This document shows, piece by piece, positions 9,272-18,149 of a stretch of 64,000 bases of DNA. Source of the stretch: Bradyrhizobium sp. Arg816. Its GTDB lineage: Bacteria; Pseudomonadota; Alphaproteobacteria; Rhizobiales; Xanthobacteraceae. The position numbers were made by a program, and so were the translations under genes. The stretch is from NCBI RefSeq assembly GCF_029989365.1, contig NZ_JAPRAQ010000001.1, positions 744,001-808,000 on the forward strand, read 5' to 3'. The notes beneath the pieces are model-generated. The model saw only the letters and a list, made by a program, of their open reading frames with translations, was not told the DNA's origin and did no database searches. The stretch's first letter is position 1. The number at the start of each line of letters is the position of its first letter.

Positions 9272-9334
9272 CGACCGGCCGGCCGGATCGCGCTACGAAC
9301 CGCCTCAGGACTCCACGGAGTGGCGAGCGACGAC

Positions 9335-9490
9335 ATGAGCGATGCACAAATCGGACTGATGACCGCGACACCGATCATCATCGCCTTCGCCATCGCGCTC
9401 AGGCGCATGGGGGTGCTGTCGACTGTGGCAACCGTATCGGCGGTGAGCCTCTCCGTCGCGATCGCGGCGGTGCTGTTCACGACGCAGTAG
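9335..9490 (+). CDS. Possible 51-residue membrane peptide divergent from norE
   Basis: The frame MSDAQIGLMTATPIIIAF... has 51 codons and two hydrophobic stretches joined by a short basic turn (ALRRMG), the layout of a small hairpin membrane protein. An FNR/NnrR-like box at 9258-9271 is correctly placed for its promoter. The ribosome site is weak (GAGCGACGAC before ATG). I do not recognise a family. It could be a NO-induced small protein or a chance open frame. Confidence 0.4.
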   Translation: MSDAQIGLMTATPIIIAFAIALRRMGVLSTVATVSAVSLSVAIAAVLFTTQ

Positions 9491-9519
9491 CCGGGCACTA
9501 CCGATGAGGAAACGATCAG

Positions 9520-10764
9520 CTATCGCCGGTCGGGCGCCATTCTCGGCAGGATGAGCTGAAACCGCGTCCCCGCGCCGGGCAGGCTCTCGAGCCGGAGCTG
9601 CCCACCCAACCGGTCGACGACGATGCTGTGCACGATATGCAGACCGAGGCCGCTGGCGCCGTCGTGCCGGCGCGTGGTGAAGAATGGGTCGAAGGCCCGC
9701 CGTTCCACATCGGGAGCCATGCCGCAGCCGTCATCAGCAAACAGCAGCTCAACGTGGTCATCATCGACCGCACGGAGCGAGACGTTGATCGTCCCGGTCT
9801 CACCATCGGAGAACGCGTGCGTCATCGCATTGACTGCGAGATTGGTGAGCACTTGGCCGAAAGGCCCGGGATAGCTGTCCATGGCGAGATTCGTTTCGCA
9901 GTGGAGGCTGAACGCGATGTCGCGCACCCGCCACTGCCGCTCGAACTGCGACAGAACCTGCCCGGTCAGCTCGCCTGCGTCAAAGCCGCGCCGAAGTGAC
10001 TCGGTCTGGTCAGCCGCCACTTGCTTGAAGGATTGCACCCGCTCGGCGGCGCGACCGAGGTTCGTGACCAGCTGCGCGGACGCATCGCTGACCAGTTCCA
10101 GAAACCCTGTCAGTGTCGAGCGCTTGAGATTACCCCGCGCGACCTCCGCCGCGAACTGCTCCGCCTTGCGCTGGAGCGTCGATGCCACCGTCAGACTGCT
10201 GCCGAGCGGCGTGTTGATCTCGTGCGCGACACCGGCAACCATGCGCCCGAGCGCCGCAAGCTTTTCTGCCTCGATCAGGGTGTCCTGGATATCGCGCAGA
10301 TGGCGAAGCGCGGTCTCAGCGGCGTCCCTGGCGCTGCGAATCTCCCGCTCGGCGCGCTTGCGTTCGGTGATCTCCTCCGCCGCCACGTTGACCGCGACAA
10401 TCTCGCCATCCGGCATTCGCAGCGGGTGCCAATAGGTAACCCAGGAACGCTCCTCGACCCGATCGGCCCGCTGCCCCGCCACCTCGATACCGATCACGGG
10501 CTCGCCCGTCGCGACGATCGAGCGCACAATCTGCTCGACGGAATCCGCCAGGGCCGGCACGCAGTCCCTGACCGTATGTCCAAGATGGCCTTCGATGGAT
10601 ATGCCGCAGATCTCGGTCAGACGCTGGTTGATCAGCAAATAGCGGCAGTCCGGCGACAGACAGGCCAACCCGATCGGGGCGGTGTCGTAGATCAGCTGCA
10701 ACGCCGGCAAAGTCGAGACCAGCATCACCTCCGAAGCCGGCGATGACCTCACTGTACTCGTCAC
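9520..10764 (-). CDS. PAS-domain sensor histidine kinase
   Basis: 414 residues from the GTG at 10764. A PAS domain (roughly residues 20-130) ends in VNVAAEEITERKRAE, followed by a coiled-coil linker, the phospho-acceptor motif MVAGVAHEINTPLGSS, and an ATPase domain with N box NLAVNAMTHAF, G1 DDGCGM and G2 GASGLGLHIVHS. No membrane segment is visible, so it is probably cytosolic. GGGGAA precedes the GTG; an ATG at 10809 would sit only 22 bp from the centre of the FixK-type box and is less likely. No response regulator lies beside it, so it is an orphan. Confidence 0.88.
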   Translation of the reverse strand: MTSTVRSSPASEVMLVSTLPALQLIYDTAPIGLACLSPDCRYLLINQRLTEICGISIEGHLGHTVRDCVPALADSVEQIVRSIVATGEPVIGIEVAGQRADRVEERSWVTYWHPLRMPDGEIVAVNVAAEEITERKRAEREIRSARDAAETALRHLRDIQDTLIEAEKLAALGRMVAGVAHEINTPLGSSLTVASTLQRKAEQFAAEVARGNLKRSTLTGFLELVSDASAQLVTNLGRAAERVQSFKQVAADQTESLRRGFDAGELTGQVLSQFERQWRVRDIAFSLHCETNLAMDSYPGPFGQVLTNLAVNAMTHAFSDGETGTINVSLRAVDDDHVELLFADDGCGMAPDVERRAFDPFFTTRRHDGASGLGLHIVHSIVVDRLGGQLRLESLPGAGTRFQLILPRMAPDRR

Positions 10765-10824
10765 TCGGGTTCCCCGTGGTCCCTTGCGTCGACCACATGA
10801 GATTAGCACAGAATTGGCGATCGG

Positions 10825-10838
10825 TTGATCTAGATCAA
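10825..10838 (-). promoter_or_regulatory. Perfect FNR/FixK box upstream of the histidine kinase
   Basis: TTGATCTAGATCAA is a perfect 14-bp palindrome matching the FNR/FixK consensus TTGAT-N4-ATCAA. Used as a class-II site it predicts transcription start near 10790, consistent with the GTG start at 10764. It differs from the TTGTC/TTGCG boxes in the nor region, suggesting FixK-type oxygen control for the kinase. Confidence 0.72.
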
Positions 10839-10889
10839 GAAGACGCGCCGGCGCCTATCGTTCCGAGGCTCTGGAGTGAATCGCCTCGT

Positions 10890-11123
10890 TCAAAACAGAA
10901 CAAAGGCGCCGATCAATAAACCTGCAGCAAAGGAGCCTAGCCCGAGGGTGCAGGCGGAAACGATGCGCAAGAGGATGCGAAGCCGGCCCTCAAATTCATC
11001 GTCTGTCATCTCGTGGATATGAGCCGCCACTGGTGCTGCCCTGCCCGTGCCCTGCTCGGCCCCCCCGGATCTAGCCCCCAAATCATGGTCATCGCGAGGC
11101 ATCGGTTCCGGTCGCGATGCCAT
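10890..11123 (-). CDS. Small hypothetical membrane protein
   Basis: A 77-codon frame ending in one clear membrane helix (IVSACTLGLGSFAAGLLIGAF) after an acidic stretch HEMTDDEFEGRL. An internal ATG at 11009 would leave a 39-residue single-pass peptide, which is an alternative. It lies between the gguB stop and the histidine kinase promoter. No family recognised and the ribosome site is weak. Confidence 0.45.
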   Translation of the reverse strand: MASRPEPMPRDDHDLGARSGGAEQGTGRAAPVAAHIHEMTDDEFEGRLRILLRIVSACTLGLGSFAAGLLIGAFVLF

Positions 11124-11196
11124 GATCGAAATTGACGAAAATTGTAGTCGCCTGGCGGGGCGGCGCCAGAGCCTCCCCCGCGACGTGATTTTGCGC

Positions 11197-12387
11197 TTAC
11201 CGCCGCTGATTATACACGTCGATGCAGACCGCCCCGAGCAGCACCAGGCCCTTGATGACCTGCTGATAGTCGATGCCGATGCCGAGGATGGACATGCCGT
11301 TGTTCATGACGCCCATGATCATGGCGCCGACCACGGCGCCGCCGACGCGCCCGACGCCGCCATAGGCCGAGGCGCCGCCGATGAAGCAGGCGGCGATGAC
11401 GTCGAGCTCGAAGCCGAGACCGGCCTTGGGCGTTGCGGTGTTGAGACGCGCGGCAAAGACGAGGCCGGCCAGGGCTGCGAGCACGCCCATGTTGACGAAG
11501 GTGAGGAAGGTCAGCCGCTCGGTCTTGATGCCCGACAGGCTTGCCGCCTTGGCGTTGCCGCCGACCGCATAGATCTGCCGGCCGATTACGGTGCGGCGGG
11601 TGACGAAGCCGTAGAGCGCGATCAAGGCGCTCATGATCACCAGCACGTTCGGCAAGCCGCGATAGGTCGCGATCAGGTAGGTAAAGTAGAGCACGGCGCA
11701 GGCCAGCACCACGCTCTTGCCAAGGAAGAACGCATAAGGCTCGACCTCGATGCCATGCGACTGCTCGCGCGCGCGGCTCTTGGCGCTGGCGTAAACCAGC
11801 CCCAGCGCCAGCACGGCGCCGATCAGCATCGAGGTCGGATGCAGCGTGCCGGCTTCGGGCAGGAACTCCGGAATGAAGCCCGACGACAATTTCTGGAAGG
11901 TCGGCGGAAACGGCCCGAGCGACTGCCCCTGCAACACCGCGAGCGCAAGTCCCTTGAACACGAGCATGCCGGCCAGGGTCACGATGAAAGACGGTATCTT
12001 GAAATAGGCGACCCAATAGCCCTGCGCCGCGCCGATCGCAGCGCCGACCACGAGGCAGGCGATGAAGGCGAGCGTATAGTCGACCTTGTAGGTCACCATC
12101 AGCAGGGCGGCGACCGCGCCGACGAAGCCCGCGACCGAACCGACCGAGAGGTCGATATGGCCGGTGACGATCACGAGCAGCATGCCGAGCGCCATGATGA
12201 CGATGTAGCTGTTCTGCAGCACCAGGTTGGTCAGGTTGAGCGGCTGCAGCAGCGTGCCGCCGGTCATGACCTGGAAGAACAGCATGATCGCGATCAGCGA
12301 CATCAGCATGCCGTAATTGCGCAAATTGTTCTTGATGAAGCTGCCGTGCCGACGCTCCTCGGGCAGCGATACCGTCTTGTCGGTCAT
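11197..12387 (-). CDS. gguB: Multiple-sugar ABC transporter permease GguB (XylH type)
   Basis: 396 residues, a CUT2-family permease with ten or more membrane helices and the motif ALGMLLVIVTGHIDLSVGSVAGF typical of the RbsC/XylH group. The length is that of GguB/XylH rather than the shorter RbsC. It forms the channel for ChvE-bound sugars. Its start overlaps the stop of gguA by four bases (ATGA). Confidence 0.94.
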   Translation of the reverse strand: MTDKTVSLPEERRHGSFIKNNLRNYGMLMSLIAIMLFFQVMTGGTLLQPLNLTNLVLQNSYIVIMALGMLLVIVTGHIDLSVGSVAGFVGAVAALLMVTYKVDYTLAFIACLVVGAAIGAAQGYWVAYFKIPSFIVTLAGMLVFKGLALAVLQGQSLGPFPPTFQKLSSGFIPEFLPEAGTLHPTSMLIGAVLALGLVYASAKSRAREQSHGIEVEPYAFFLGKSVVLACAVLYFTYLIATYRGLPNVLVIMSALIALYGFVTRRTVIGRQIYAVGGNAKAASLSGIKTERLTFLTFVNMGVLAALAGLVFAARLNTATPKAGLGFELDVIAACFIGGASAYGGVGRVGGAVVGAMIMGVMNNGMSILGIGIDYQQVIKGLVLLGAVCIDVYNQRR

Positions 12388-13961
12388 GGCTGCGATCCTC
12401 CCATCTCCGCGGCCTCAGGCACGCCGTTTCCATTGCTTCGTTCGTTGCGCATGATGGCGCGCATGATCTTCTCCTGCGTCGCCTCTGCGCCCTTGAATTC
12501 CCCGACGAAGGCGCCGTCGTTCATGACGCAGATGCGGTCGCAGATGCCGAGCAGCTCGGGCATCTCCGAGGAGATGACCACGACGCCGCGCCCGGCCTCC
12601 GCAAGCTCGTTGATGATACAGTAAATCTCGTATTTGGCACCCACGTCGATGCCCCGGGTCGGCTCGTCCAGGATCAGGACCTTGGGATCGGTCATCAGCC
12701 ATTTCGACAGCACCACTTTCTGCTGGTTGCCGCCGGAGAGCTGGCCGGTCTCCTGGTACACGTCGGAGCAGCGGATGCGCATGCGGCTCCGGTAGTCGCT
12801 GGCGACCTTCAGCTCGGCGATGTCGTCGATCACCCGGCCGGGTGCGACCTGGTCGAGGCTGGCGAGCGTGATGTTCTTGCGGACGTCATCGGCCAGGATC
12901 AAGCCGAGCTGCTTCCGGTCCTCGGTGACATAGGCAAGGCCGGCGTCGATCGCGGCCGCAACGCTCGGCAGCACGATCTCCCTGCCCTCTAGCCGGATCC
13001 GGCCGCTGATAGTGGTACCCCAGGAGCGGCCGAACAGGCTCATGGCAAACTCGGTGCGGCCGGCGCCCATCAGCCCGGCAATGCCGACGACCTCGCCGCG
13101 CTTCACGCCGAAATTGACGTTCTTGATCACCTGCCGCTCGGGATGAATGGGGTGATAGACCGACCAGTTCTCGACGGTCAGGACGGGCTCGCCGATCTTG
13201 GCGCTGCGCTCGGGAAAGCGATGGGCGAGATCGCGGTTGACCATGCTGCGGATGATGCGGTCTTCCTGGATCGGCTCGGCACGGCAGTCGATGCCGTCGA
13301 CGGTGCGGCCGTCGCGCAGCACGGTGATGTGGTCGGCGACCTTGGCGACCTCGTTGAGCTTGTGCGAGATCAGGATCGAGCCGATGCCCTGCTCGCGGAA
13401 GGCCATCAGGCGTTCGAGCAGCGCGGCGCTGTCGGCCTCGTTGAGGCTCGCGGTCGGCTCGTCCAGGATCAGCATCCGCACCCGCTTGGACAACGCCTTG
13501 GCAATCTCGACCAGCTGCTGCTTGCCGACGCCGAGGTCGGTGATCAGCGTATCCGGCGATTCCTTCAGGCCGACTTGCGCCAGCAGCTCGCGGGTGCGCC
13601 GGTAGACCTGATCGCGATCGATCACACCGAATTTTGACGGCGGATGCGACAGGAAGATGTTCTCCGCGATCGACATCAGCGGGATCAGCGCCAGCTCCTG
13701 GTGGATGATGATGATGCCGAGCGCCTCGGAATCGTTGATGTCACGGAAGCGGCGCTCCTCGCCCTCGAAGACGATGGTGCCCTCGTAGCTGCCGGCCGGG
13801 TAGACGCCACTGAGCACTTTCATCAGTGTGGATTTGCCGGCACCGTTCTCGCCCACGAGCGCGTGGATCTGCCCGGCGTGAACCGAGAAGTTGACGTCAC
13901 GCAGAGCCTGCACGCCTGAAAAGCTCTTGCTGACGTTGCGCATCTCCAGCATGGCGGTCAT
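12384..13961 (-). CDS. gguA: Multiple-sugar ABC transporter ATP-binding protein GguA (XylG type)
   Basis: 525 residues with two tandem ATPase domains, as in CUT2 importers. The first has Walker A GENGAGKST and Walker B LILDEPTASL; the second has signature LSGGNQQKVVLSKWL and Walker B LILDEPTRGIDVG but a degenerate Walker A (GLMGAGRTE), which is normal for this family. It powers uptake through GguB of sugars captured by ChvE. Confidence 0.95.
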   Translation of the reverse strand: MTAMLEMRNVSKSFSGVQALRDVNFSVHAGQIHALVGENGAGKSTLMKVLSGVYPAGSYEGTIVFEGEERRFRDINDSEALGIIIIHQELALIPLMSIAENIFLSHPPSKFGVIDRDQVYRRTRELLAQVGLKESPDTLITDLGVGKQQLVEIAKALSKRVRMLILDEPTASLNEADSAALLERLMAFREQGIGSILISHKLNEVAKVADHITVLRDGRTVDGIDCRAEPIQEDRIIRSMVNRDLAHRFPERSAKIGEPVLTVENWSVYHPIHPERQVIKNVNFGVKRGEVVGIAGLMGAGRTEFAMSLFGRSWGTTISGRIRLEGREIVLPSVAAAIDAGLAYVTEDRKQLGLILADDVRKNITLASLDQVAPGRVIDDIAELKVASDYRSRMRIRCSDVYQETGQLSGGNQQKVVLSKWLMTDPKVLILDEPTRGIDVGAKYEIYCIINELAEAGRGVVVISSEMPELLGICDRICVMNDGAFVGEFKGAEATQEKIMRAIMRNERSNGNGVPEAAEMGGSQP

Positions 13962-13985
13962 CGTCGTTATCCCTAGTCCTTTGCT

Positions 13986-14104
13986 TCACCTCGCCCCGCC
14001 TGCGGAGAGAGGTCGATCGCGATGGAGAGTCTCCGCAAGGGCAACTGCCCGTGTGGAGAGAGCTCCTCACCCCAACCCTCTCCCCGCAAGAACGGGGAGA
14101 GGAA
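13986..14104. repeat. Intergenic hairpin repeat, family B (between gguA and chvE)
   Basis: The chvE-gguA gap carries CTCTCCCCG/CGGGGAGAG arms (near 14079-14101) and related GGAGAGAG-containing stretches. It has the CCTC-TCCCC...GGGGAGAGG style of the blocks at 23892-23966, 33997-34158 and 44709-44848. It may attenuate expression of gguAB relative to chvE, but it looks like a dispersed repeat. Confidence 0.6.
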
Positions 14105-14116
14105 GAAGAGAGAGTC

Positions 14117-15190
14117 TTACTGGAACTGCGACTTCTTGTAGTAGCCGCTGTCGACCAGAACCTTCTCCCAATTGTCCTTGTAGACCACGACCGGCTTCAA
14201 GAGATAAGACGGCACCGTCTTGGCGCCGTTCTCGTAGGTCTTGGTGTCGTTGACGGTGACCTGCTTGCCGGCGAGCGCCGCGTCGACCATGTCGGCGGTC
14301 ACCTTGGCGAGGTCGCGGGTGTCCTTGAAGATGGTCGAGTACTGATCACCGCGCAGCATCGCCTTGATCGAGGGCACCTCGGCATCCTGGCCCGAGATAA
14401 CAGGCATCGGCTGGCCGGCGCTGCCATAACCGACGCCCTTCAGCGACGAGATGATGCCGATCGAGAGGCCGTCATACGGCGACAGCACCGCGTTGACCTT
14501 CTTGTTGCCGTAGTAGGCGCTGAGCAGGTTGTCCATGCGGGCCTGGGCGGTGGCGCCGTCCCAGCGGAGCGTCGCGACCTTGTCCATGCCCATCTGGCCG
14601 GAGACGACGACGAGCTTGCCGCTGTCGATGTACGGCTTCAGCACGCTCATCGCGCCGTTGTAGAAGAAGTAGGCGTTGTTGTCGTCGGGCGAGCCGCCGA
14701 ATAGCTCGATGTTGAACGGGCCCTTGCCGTCCTTGAGGCCGAGCCCCTGCACGAGCGATTCCGCCTGCAGCACGCCGACCTGGAAATTGTCGAAGGTCGC
14801 GTAATAGTCGACGTTCGGCGTGCCGCGGATCAGGCGGTCATAGGCGATCACGGTGATGCCTTTTGCTTTCGCCTGCTTGAGCACGTCGGACAGCGTGGTG
14901 CCGTCGATCGCGGCGATCACCAGCGCCTTCGCGCCCTTGGTCACCATGTTCTCGACTTGCGAGAGCTGGTTCGGGATGTCGTCCTCGGCATATTGCAGGT
15001 CGGTGTTGTAGCCGCGCTCCTTCAGCACCTTGACCATGTTGTTGCCGTCGTCGATCCAGCGCGCCGACGATTTGGTCGGCATGGCGATGCCAACCGTCGC
15101 CTTGTCCTGGGCGGAGGCGGTGATGCCTGAGGCCATCGTCGCTGCGCCGGCCAGCGCCAGCGCGAGGAATGTCGTCTTCAGTTTCAGCAT
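14117..15190 (-). CDS. chvE: Periplasmic multiple-sugar-binding protein ChvE
   Basis: 357 residues with a Sec signal ([19 protein letters not shown]) and a mature start [21 protein letters not shown] that is characteristic of ChvE/GBP proteins. Such proteins bind galactose, arabinose, xylose and glucose and, in Agrobacterium, also talk to the VirA sensor. It heads a chvE-gguA-gguB operon. The length and C-terminus ([10 protein letters not shown]) agree with full-length ChvE. Confidence 0.94.
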   Translation of the reverse strand: MLKLKTTFLALALAGAATMASGITASAQDKATVGIAMPTKSSARWIDDGNNMVKVLKERGYNTDLQYAEDDIPNQLSQVENMVTKGAKALVIAAIDGTTLSDVLKQAKAKGITVIAYDRLIRGTPNVDYYATFDNFQVGVLQAESLVQGLGLKDGKGPFNIELFGGSPDDNNAYFFYNGAMSVLKPYIDSGKLVVVSGQMGMDKVATLRWDGATAQARMDNLLSAYYGNKKVNAVLSPYDGLSIGIISSLKGVGYGSAGQPMPVISGQDAEVPSIKAMLRGDQYSTIFKDTRDLAKVTADMVDAALAGKQVTVNDTKTYENGAKTVPSYLLKPVVVYKDNWEKVLVDSGYYKKSQFQ

Positions 15191-15263
15191 GTTTTACTCC
15201 CTTGGGTGTCAGACTGTTTCTTCGTTTCGTCGAGAACGTTGGTCGTGTGCGGCTTCGAGCCTC

Positions 15264-16145
15264 CTATGCGAGCTTGACGTCAGGCTCCGCGCGGCCACGC
15301 GCGGATGCCTGCAACAGGAAAGTGCAGCCGGCTTGCGGATCGGCGGCGCGCGCCGCCGCGTCCATATCCTGCCAGGCCGACGTGACGAGAAGGCGCGACA
15401 GATCTGGGCCGACGAAAGCCGGGCAGCTCGACTGCTTTGCCGGCACGCGCAGCGAGCGCAGGCGCTCGCCTTGCGGAGAGTAGACATCGATCCGGCCCGC
15501 ACCCCAGCAGGCGTTCCAGATCTGCCCGTCGGCGTCGCACACCGAGCCGTCGAGCCCCCCGATGCCGGTGTGGCGCAACAGGACTTCCGGCTCGCCCCGC
15601 GGCAAGCCGGTGGCCGGATCAAGCGGAACGGCGCAGAGCACGGCGCGCGCGGTGTCGGCGAAGTAGCCGGTCGCACCATCAGGTGAAAAACAGATCGAAT
15701 TGGGAATGGTGATGCGCGGGAACAGCATCGAGATCTTGCCGCGATGGAACGCGTAGATCGCTCCTGCTCCCGCCTCCGCATTGCGGCCCATGGTGCCGAT
15801 CCAGAACGTGCCGGACTGATGCACACGGGCATCGTTGGAGCGCGTCGCGGGATTGTCGGCTTCAAGCGGGCAGACCAGCGTCATCGCGCCGTCGGCGAGC
15901 TTGCGGACGTAGAGGCCGTCTTCGGCGACAATCAACTGGCGCTCGGCGTCGATACGCCCGAGACCGCTCGCCATCCGGCCGAGCGCGTGGACGCGAATGC
16001 CGCCGCTGCCGAGATGCGCCTCGAACAGCCGCCCCTCGCGGATATCGAACCACCAGGCCGTGTCGGTGGCCAAATCATAGGTCGGCCCCTCGCCGAGATG
16101 GCATGGTTCGTCCGAGAGAACCGAGGTAGGCACCTCTTCCATCAT
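15264..16145 (-). CDS. SMP-30/gluconolactonase-family sugar lactonase
   Basis: 293 residues. The N-terminal CHLGEGPTYD carries the metal-binding Glu of the family; NDARVHQSGTFWIGTMG and GLDGSVCDADGQIWNACWG hold the other metal-binding Asn/Asp positions of the six-bladed propeller. It should open the aldonolactone made by the dehydrogenase encoded two genes upstream. Its ATG overlaps the mutarotase stop by four bases (ATGA). The longer open frame upstream is ignored for that reason. Arabinono- or galactonolactone are likely substrates. Confidence 0.88.
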   Translation of the reverse strand: MMEEVPTSVLSDEPCHLGEGPTYDLATDTAWWFDIREGRLFEAHLGSGGIRVHALGRMASGLGRIDAERQLIVAEDGLYVRKLADGAMTLVCPLEADNPATRSNDARVHQSGTFWIGTMGRNAEAGAGAIYAFHRGKISMLFPRITIPNSICFSPDGATGYFADTARAVLCAVPLDPATGLPRGEPEVLLRHTGIGGLDGSVCDADGQIWNACWGAGRIDVYSPQGERLRSLRVPAKQSSCPAFVGPDLSRLLVTSAWQDMDAAARAADPQAGCTFLLQASARGRAEPDVKLA

Positions 16146-17218
16146 AGCGTCCTCACTCCAAAGCGATAGACCGTGTGATGGCGGTAGACCTCGCCGGGAT
16201 TGAGGCGCGGGCTCGGAAAATCCGGCCGGTTCGGCGCATCCGGCCAGATATGCGGCTCGAGACACATCGCATCCGACTGCCGGATGAGCTTGCCGCCCTT
16301 GCCCGAGATCGTGCCGTCGAGATAGTTGCCGGAATAGACCTGAAGGCCGGGCTGATCGGTCAGGAGCTCCATGATGCGCCCTGAACGCGGCGCCTCCAGC
16401 CGGGCCGCGAAAGCAAGCTTGCCGTCACGCCCGAGACAGTAGGTATGGTCGTAGCCCCTGCCGTTCCGCAATTGCTGATCGCTCTCGCGGATGCGCGCGC
16501 CGACGGCCTCGCCGTCGCGGAAGTCGAACGGCGTTCCGGTCACCGCGCGCGGCGGCTCAGGCAACGGAATGGCGGTGGGATCGATGGCGAGGAAACGCTC
16601 GGCGGCGACCGTCAGCTTGTGGTCGAGAATGGGCGTGCCTGAGGTCGCGCCTTCCAGATTGAAGAAGCTGTGATTGGTCAGGTTGACGATGGTCGGCCGG
16701 TCGGTTCGCGCCTCCATCGTCAGCGACAGCTCCGCCGGGCCGGTGACGCGATAGGTCAGGCGCACGTCGAGCCGGCCGGGGTAATTCTCTTCGCCATGCG
16801 GACTCGAATAGGTGAGCGTGACGCCCGGCTCCGCACCGTCGTCGATGCCGGCGATCTCCCAGAGCTTGCGATCGAACCCGTCGAGGCCGCCATGCAGCGC
16901 ATTCGGACCGTTGTTGACCGGAAGCTGCACCGTTTCGCCGTCCAGCGAAAACCGTCCGTTGGCAATGCGGTTGGCATAGCGGCCGACGGTGGCACCGAAG
17001 AATTTTCGTTCGGCCAGATAGCCGGCGAACGCGTCATGGCCGAGCATGACGTCGTCGTAACCGCCTTTGGCGTCCGGCGCGATGAGCGCCTGGATCACTG
17101 CGCCATGGGTGATGATGCGGGCTTCGAACCCGCCCTCCCCGCGCAGCACGATGCGCTCGACGTTGCGGCCATCCGGTAGCGTTCCGAAGATGTCTTTTGT
17201 TATTTTTGCGCCAGCCAT
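16142..17218 (-). CDS. galM: Aldose 1-epimerase (mutarotase)
   Basis: 358 residues. It shows the GalM pattern: NRIANGRFSLDGE, NNGPNALHGGLDGFDRKLW (first catalytic His region), NLTNHSFFNLEG (second His) and a C-terminal PGLQVYSGNYLDG with the catalytic Glu near EPHIWPDAPN. It interconverts anomers of free aldoses, feeding the right anomer to the 1-dehydrogenase. The start at 17218 lies 2 bp after the dehydrogenase stop region; an upstream extension is a shadow of that gene. Confidence 0.92.
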   Translation of the reverse strand: MAGAKITKDIFGTLPDGRNVERIVLRGEGGFEARIITHGAVIQALIAPDAKGGYDDVMLGHDAFAGYLAERKFFGATVGRYANRIANGRFSLDGETVQLPVNNGPNALHGGLDGFDRKLWEIAGIDDGAEPGVTLTYSSPHGEENYPGRLDVRLTYRVTGPAELSLTMEARTDRPTIVNLTNHSFFNLEGATSGTPILDHKLTVAAERFLAIDPTAIPLPEPPRAVTGTPFDFRDGEAVGARIRESDQQLRNGRGYDHTYCLGRDGKLAFAARLEAPRSGRIMELLTDQPGLQVYSGNYLDGTISGKGGKLIRQSDAMCLEPHIWPDAPNRPDFPSPRLNPGEVYRHHTVYRFGVRTL

Positions 17219-17220
17219 GT

Positions 17221-18147
17221 TCAGTCCACAAACGGTTCGACGATGTTGCGCCTGCCGAGCAGGAAGGCATCGGCAACGAGACGCAGCGGCGCCAGGTCGA
17301 CGTCGCGCGCGCCGGTCGCGGTGAGCTTGACGAAGCGCCCGTACAGCTCGCGATATTCCTGATCGGGCGCCTCGGCAACGGTCTCGCCGTCGATTGCCAT
17401 GCGCCGGCCGCCGCCCGACAACGTCATTCGGCCCTCCTCCGTTTCGACGACGATATCCCAACTCTGCGGTCCGGTCTGGCGGAAATCGAACTCAGCGGTC
17501 ACAGGCAGGCCGCCAATGTCGGTCAGCGTCAGGTTCGCGGCGATCGGGGCCTGGCAATTGGCTGGAAAGGCCAGCTCGGCCGCGGTGACGAACACCGGCC
17601 GGGGCAGAATACGGGTCAGGATCGAGAGGGCGTTGATGCCGGGGTCGAACACGCCGAGCCCGCCCGGCTCCCAGATCCAGCCCTGCCCGGGATGCCAGAC
17701 GCGAACGTCTTCCTTCCAGTTGATGTGCACGGACTTGATCCGCCGGGTGAGAAGCCACGCGCGCGCCGGCTCGACCGCGGGCGCATGGCGCGAATGCCAG
17801 GTCGCAAACAGCGTTCGCTTGGCCTCTTCCGCCATCGCGATCAGCGGGTCGAGCTCGGCAACACCGGTGCCGGGCGGCTTCTCCAGCATCACGTGCTTGC
17901 CGGCAGCGAGCGCCGCGGCAGCCTGGGCACGCCGCACCTGCGGCGGCGTGCAGAGCGAGACGGCATCGATCGGCGGTCCCTTTTCCAGCAGTTCCTCGAT
18001 GGTCGCAAAATGCGGCACGCCCGGCAGCGATGCGTTGCGGCTCGCGACGGCCGCGAGCGTCGCGCCCGCCGTTGCGGCAATCGCACCGACATGCTGGTCG
18101 CGCGCGATCTTGCCGAAGCCGACGATGGCGATGCGAAGGTCTGTCAC
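17221..18147 (-). CDS. Gfo/Idh/MocA-family sugar 1-dehydrogenase (L-arabinose/D-galactose type)
   Basis: 308 residues. The Rossmann N-terminus is RIAIVGFGKIARDQHV, followed by the family EKP motif in HVMLEKPPGTGVAELD; the second half is the alpha/beta substrate domain. Size and motifs fit the L-arabinose/D-galactose 1-dehydrogenases known from Azospirillum and related bacteria. It would oxidise the free sugar to its lactone with NAD(P)+. Neighbouring mutarotase, lactonase and CUT2 importer support this. Which sugar is preferred cannot be seen. Confidence 0.85.
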   Translation of the reverse strand: MTDLRIAIVGFGKIARDQHVGAIAATAGATLAAVASRNASLPGVPHFATIEELLEKGPPIDAVSLCTPPQVRRAQAAAALAAGKHVMLEKPPGTGVAELDPLIAMAEEAKRTLFATWHSRHAPAVEPARAWLLTRRIKSVHINWKEDVRVWHPGQGWIWEPGGLGVFDPGINALSILTRILPRPVFVTAAELAFPANCQAPIAANLTLTDIGGLPVTAEFDFRQTGPQSWDIVVETEEGRMTLSGGGRRMAIDGETVAEAPDQEYRELYGRFVKLTATGARDVDLAPLRLVADAFLLGRRNIVEPFVD

Positions 18148-18149
18148 GC

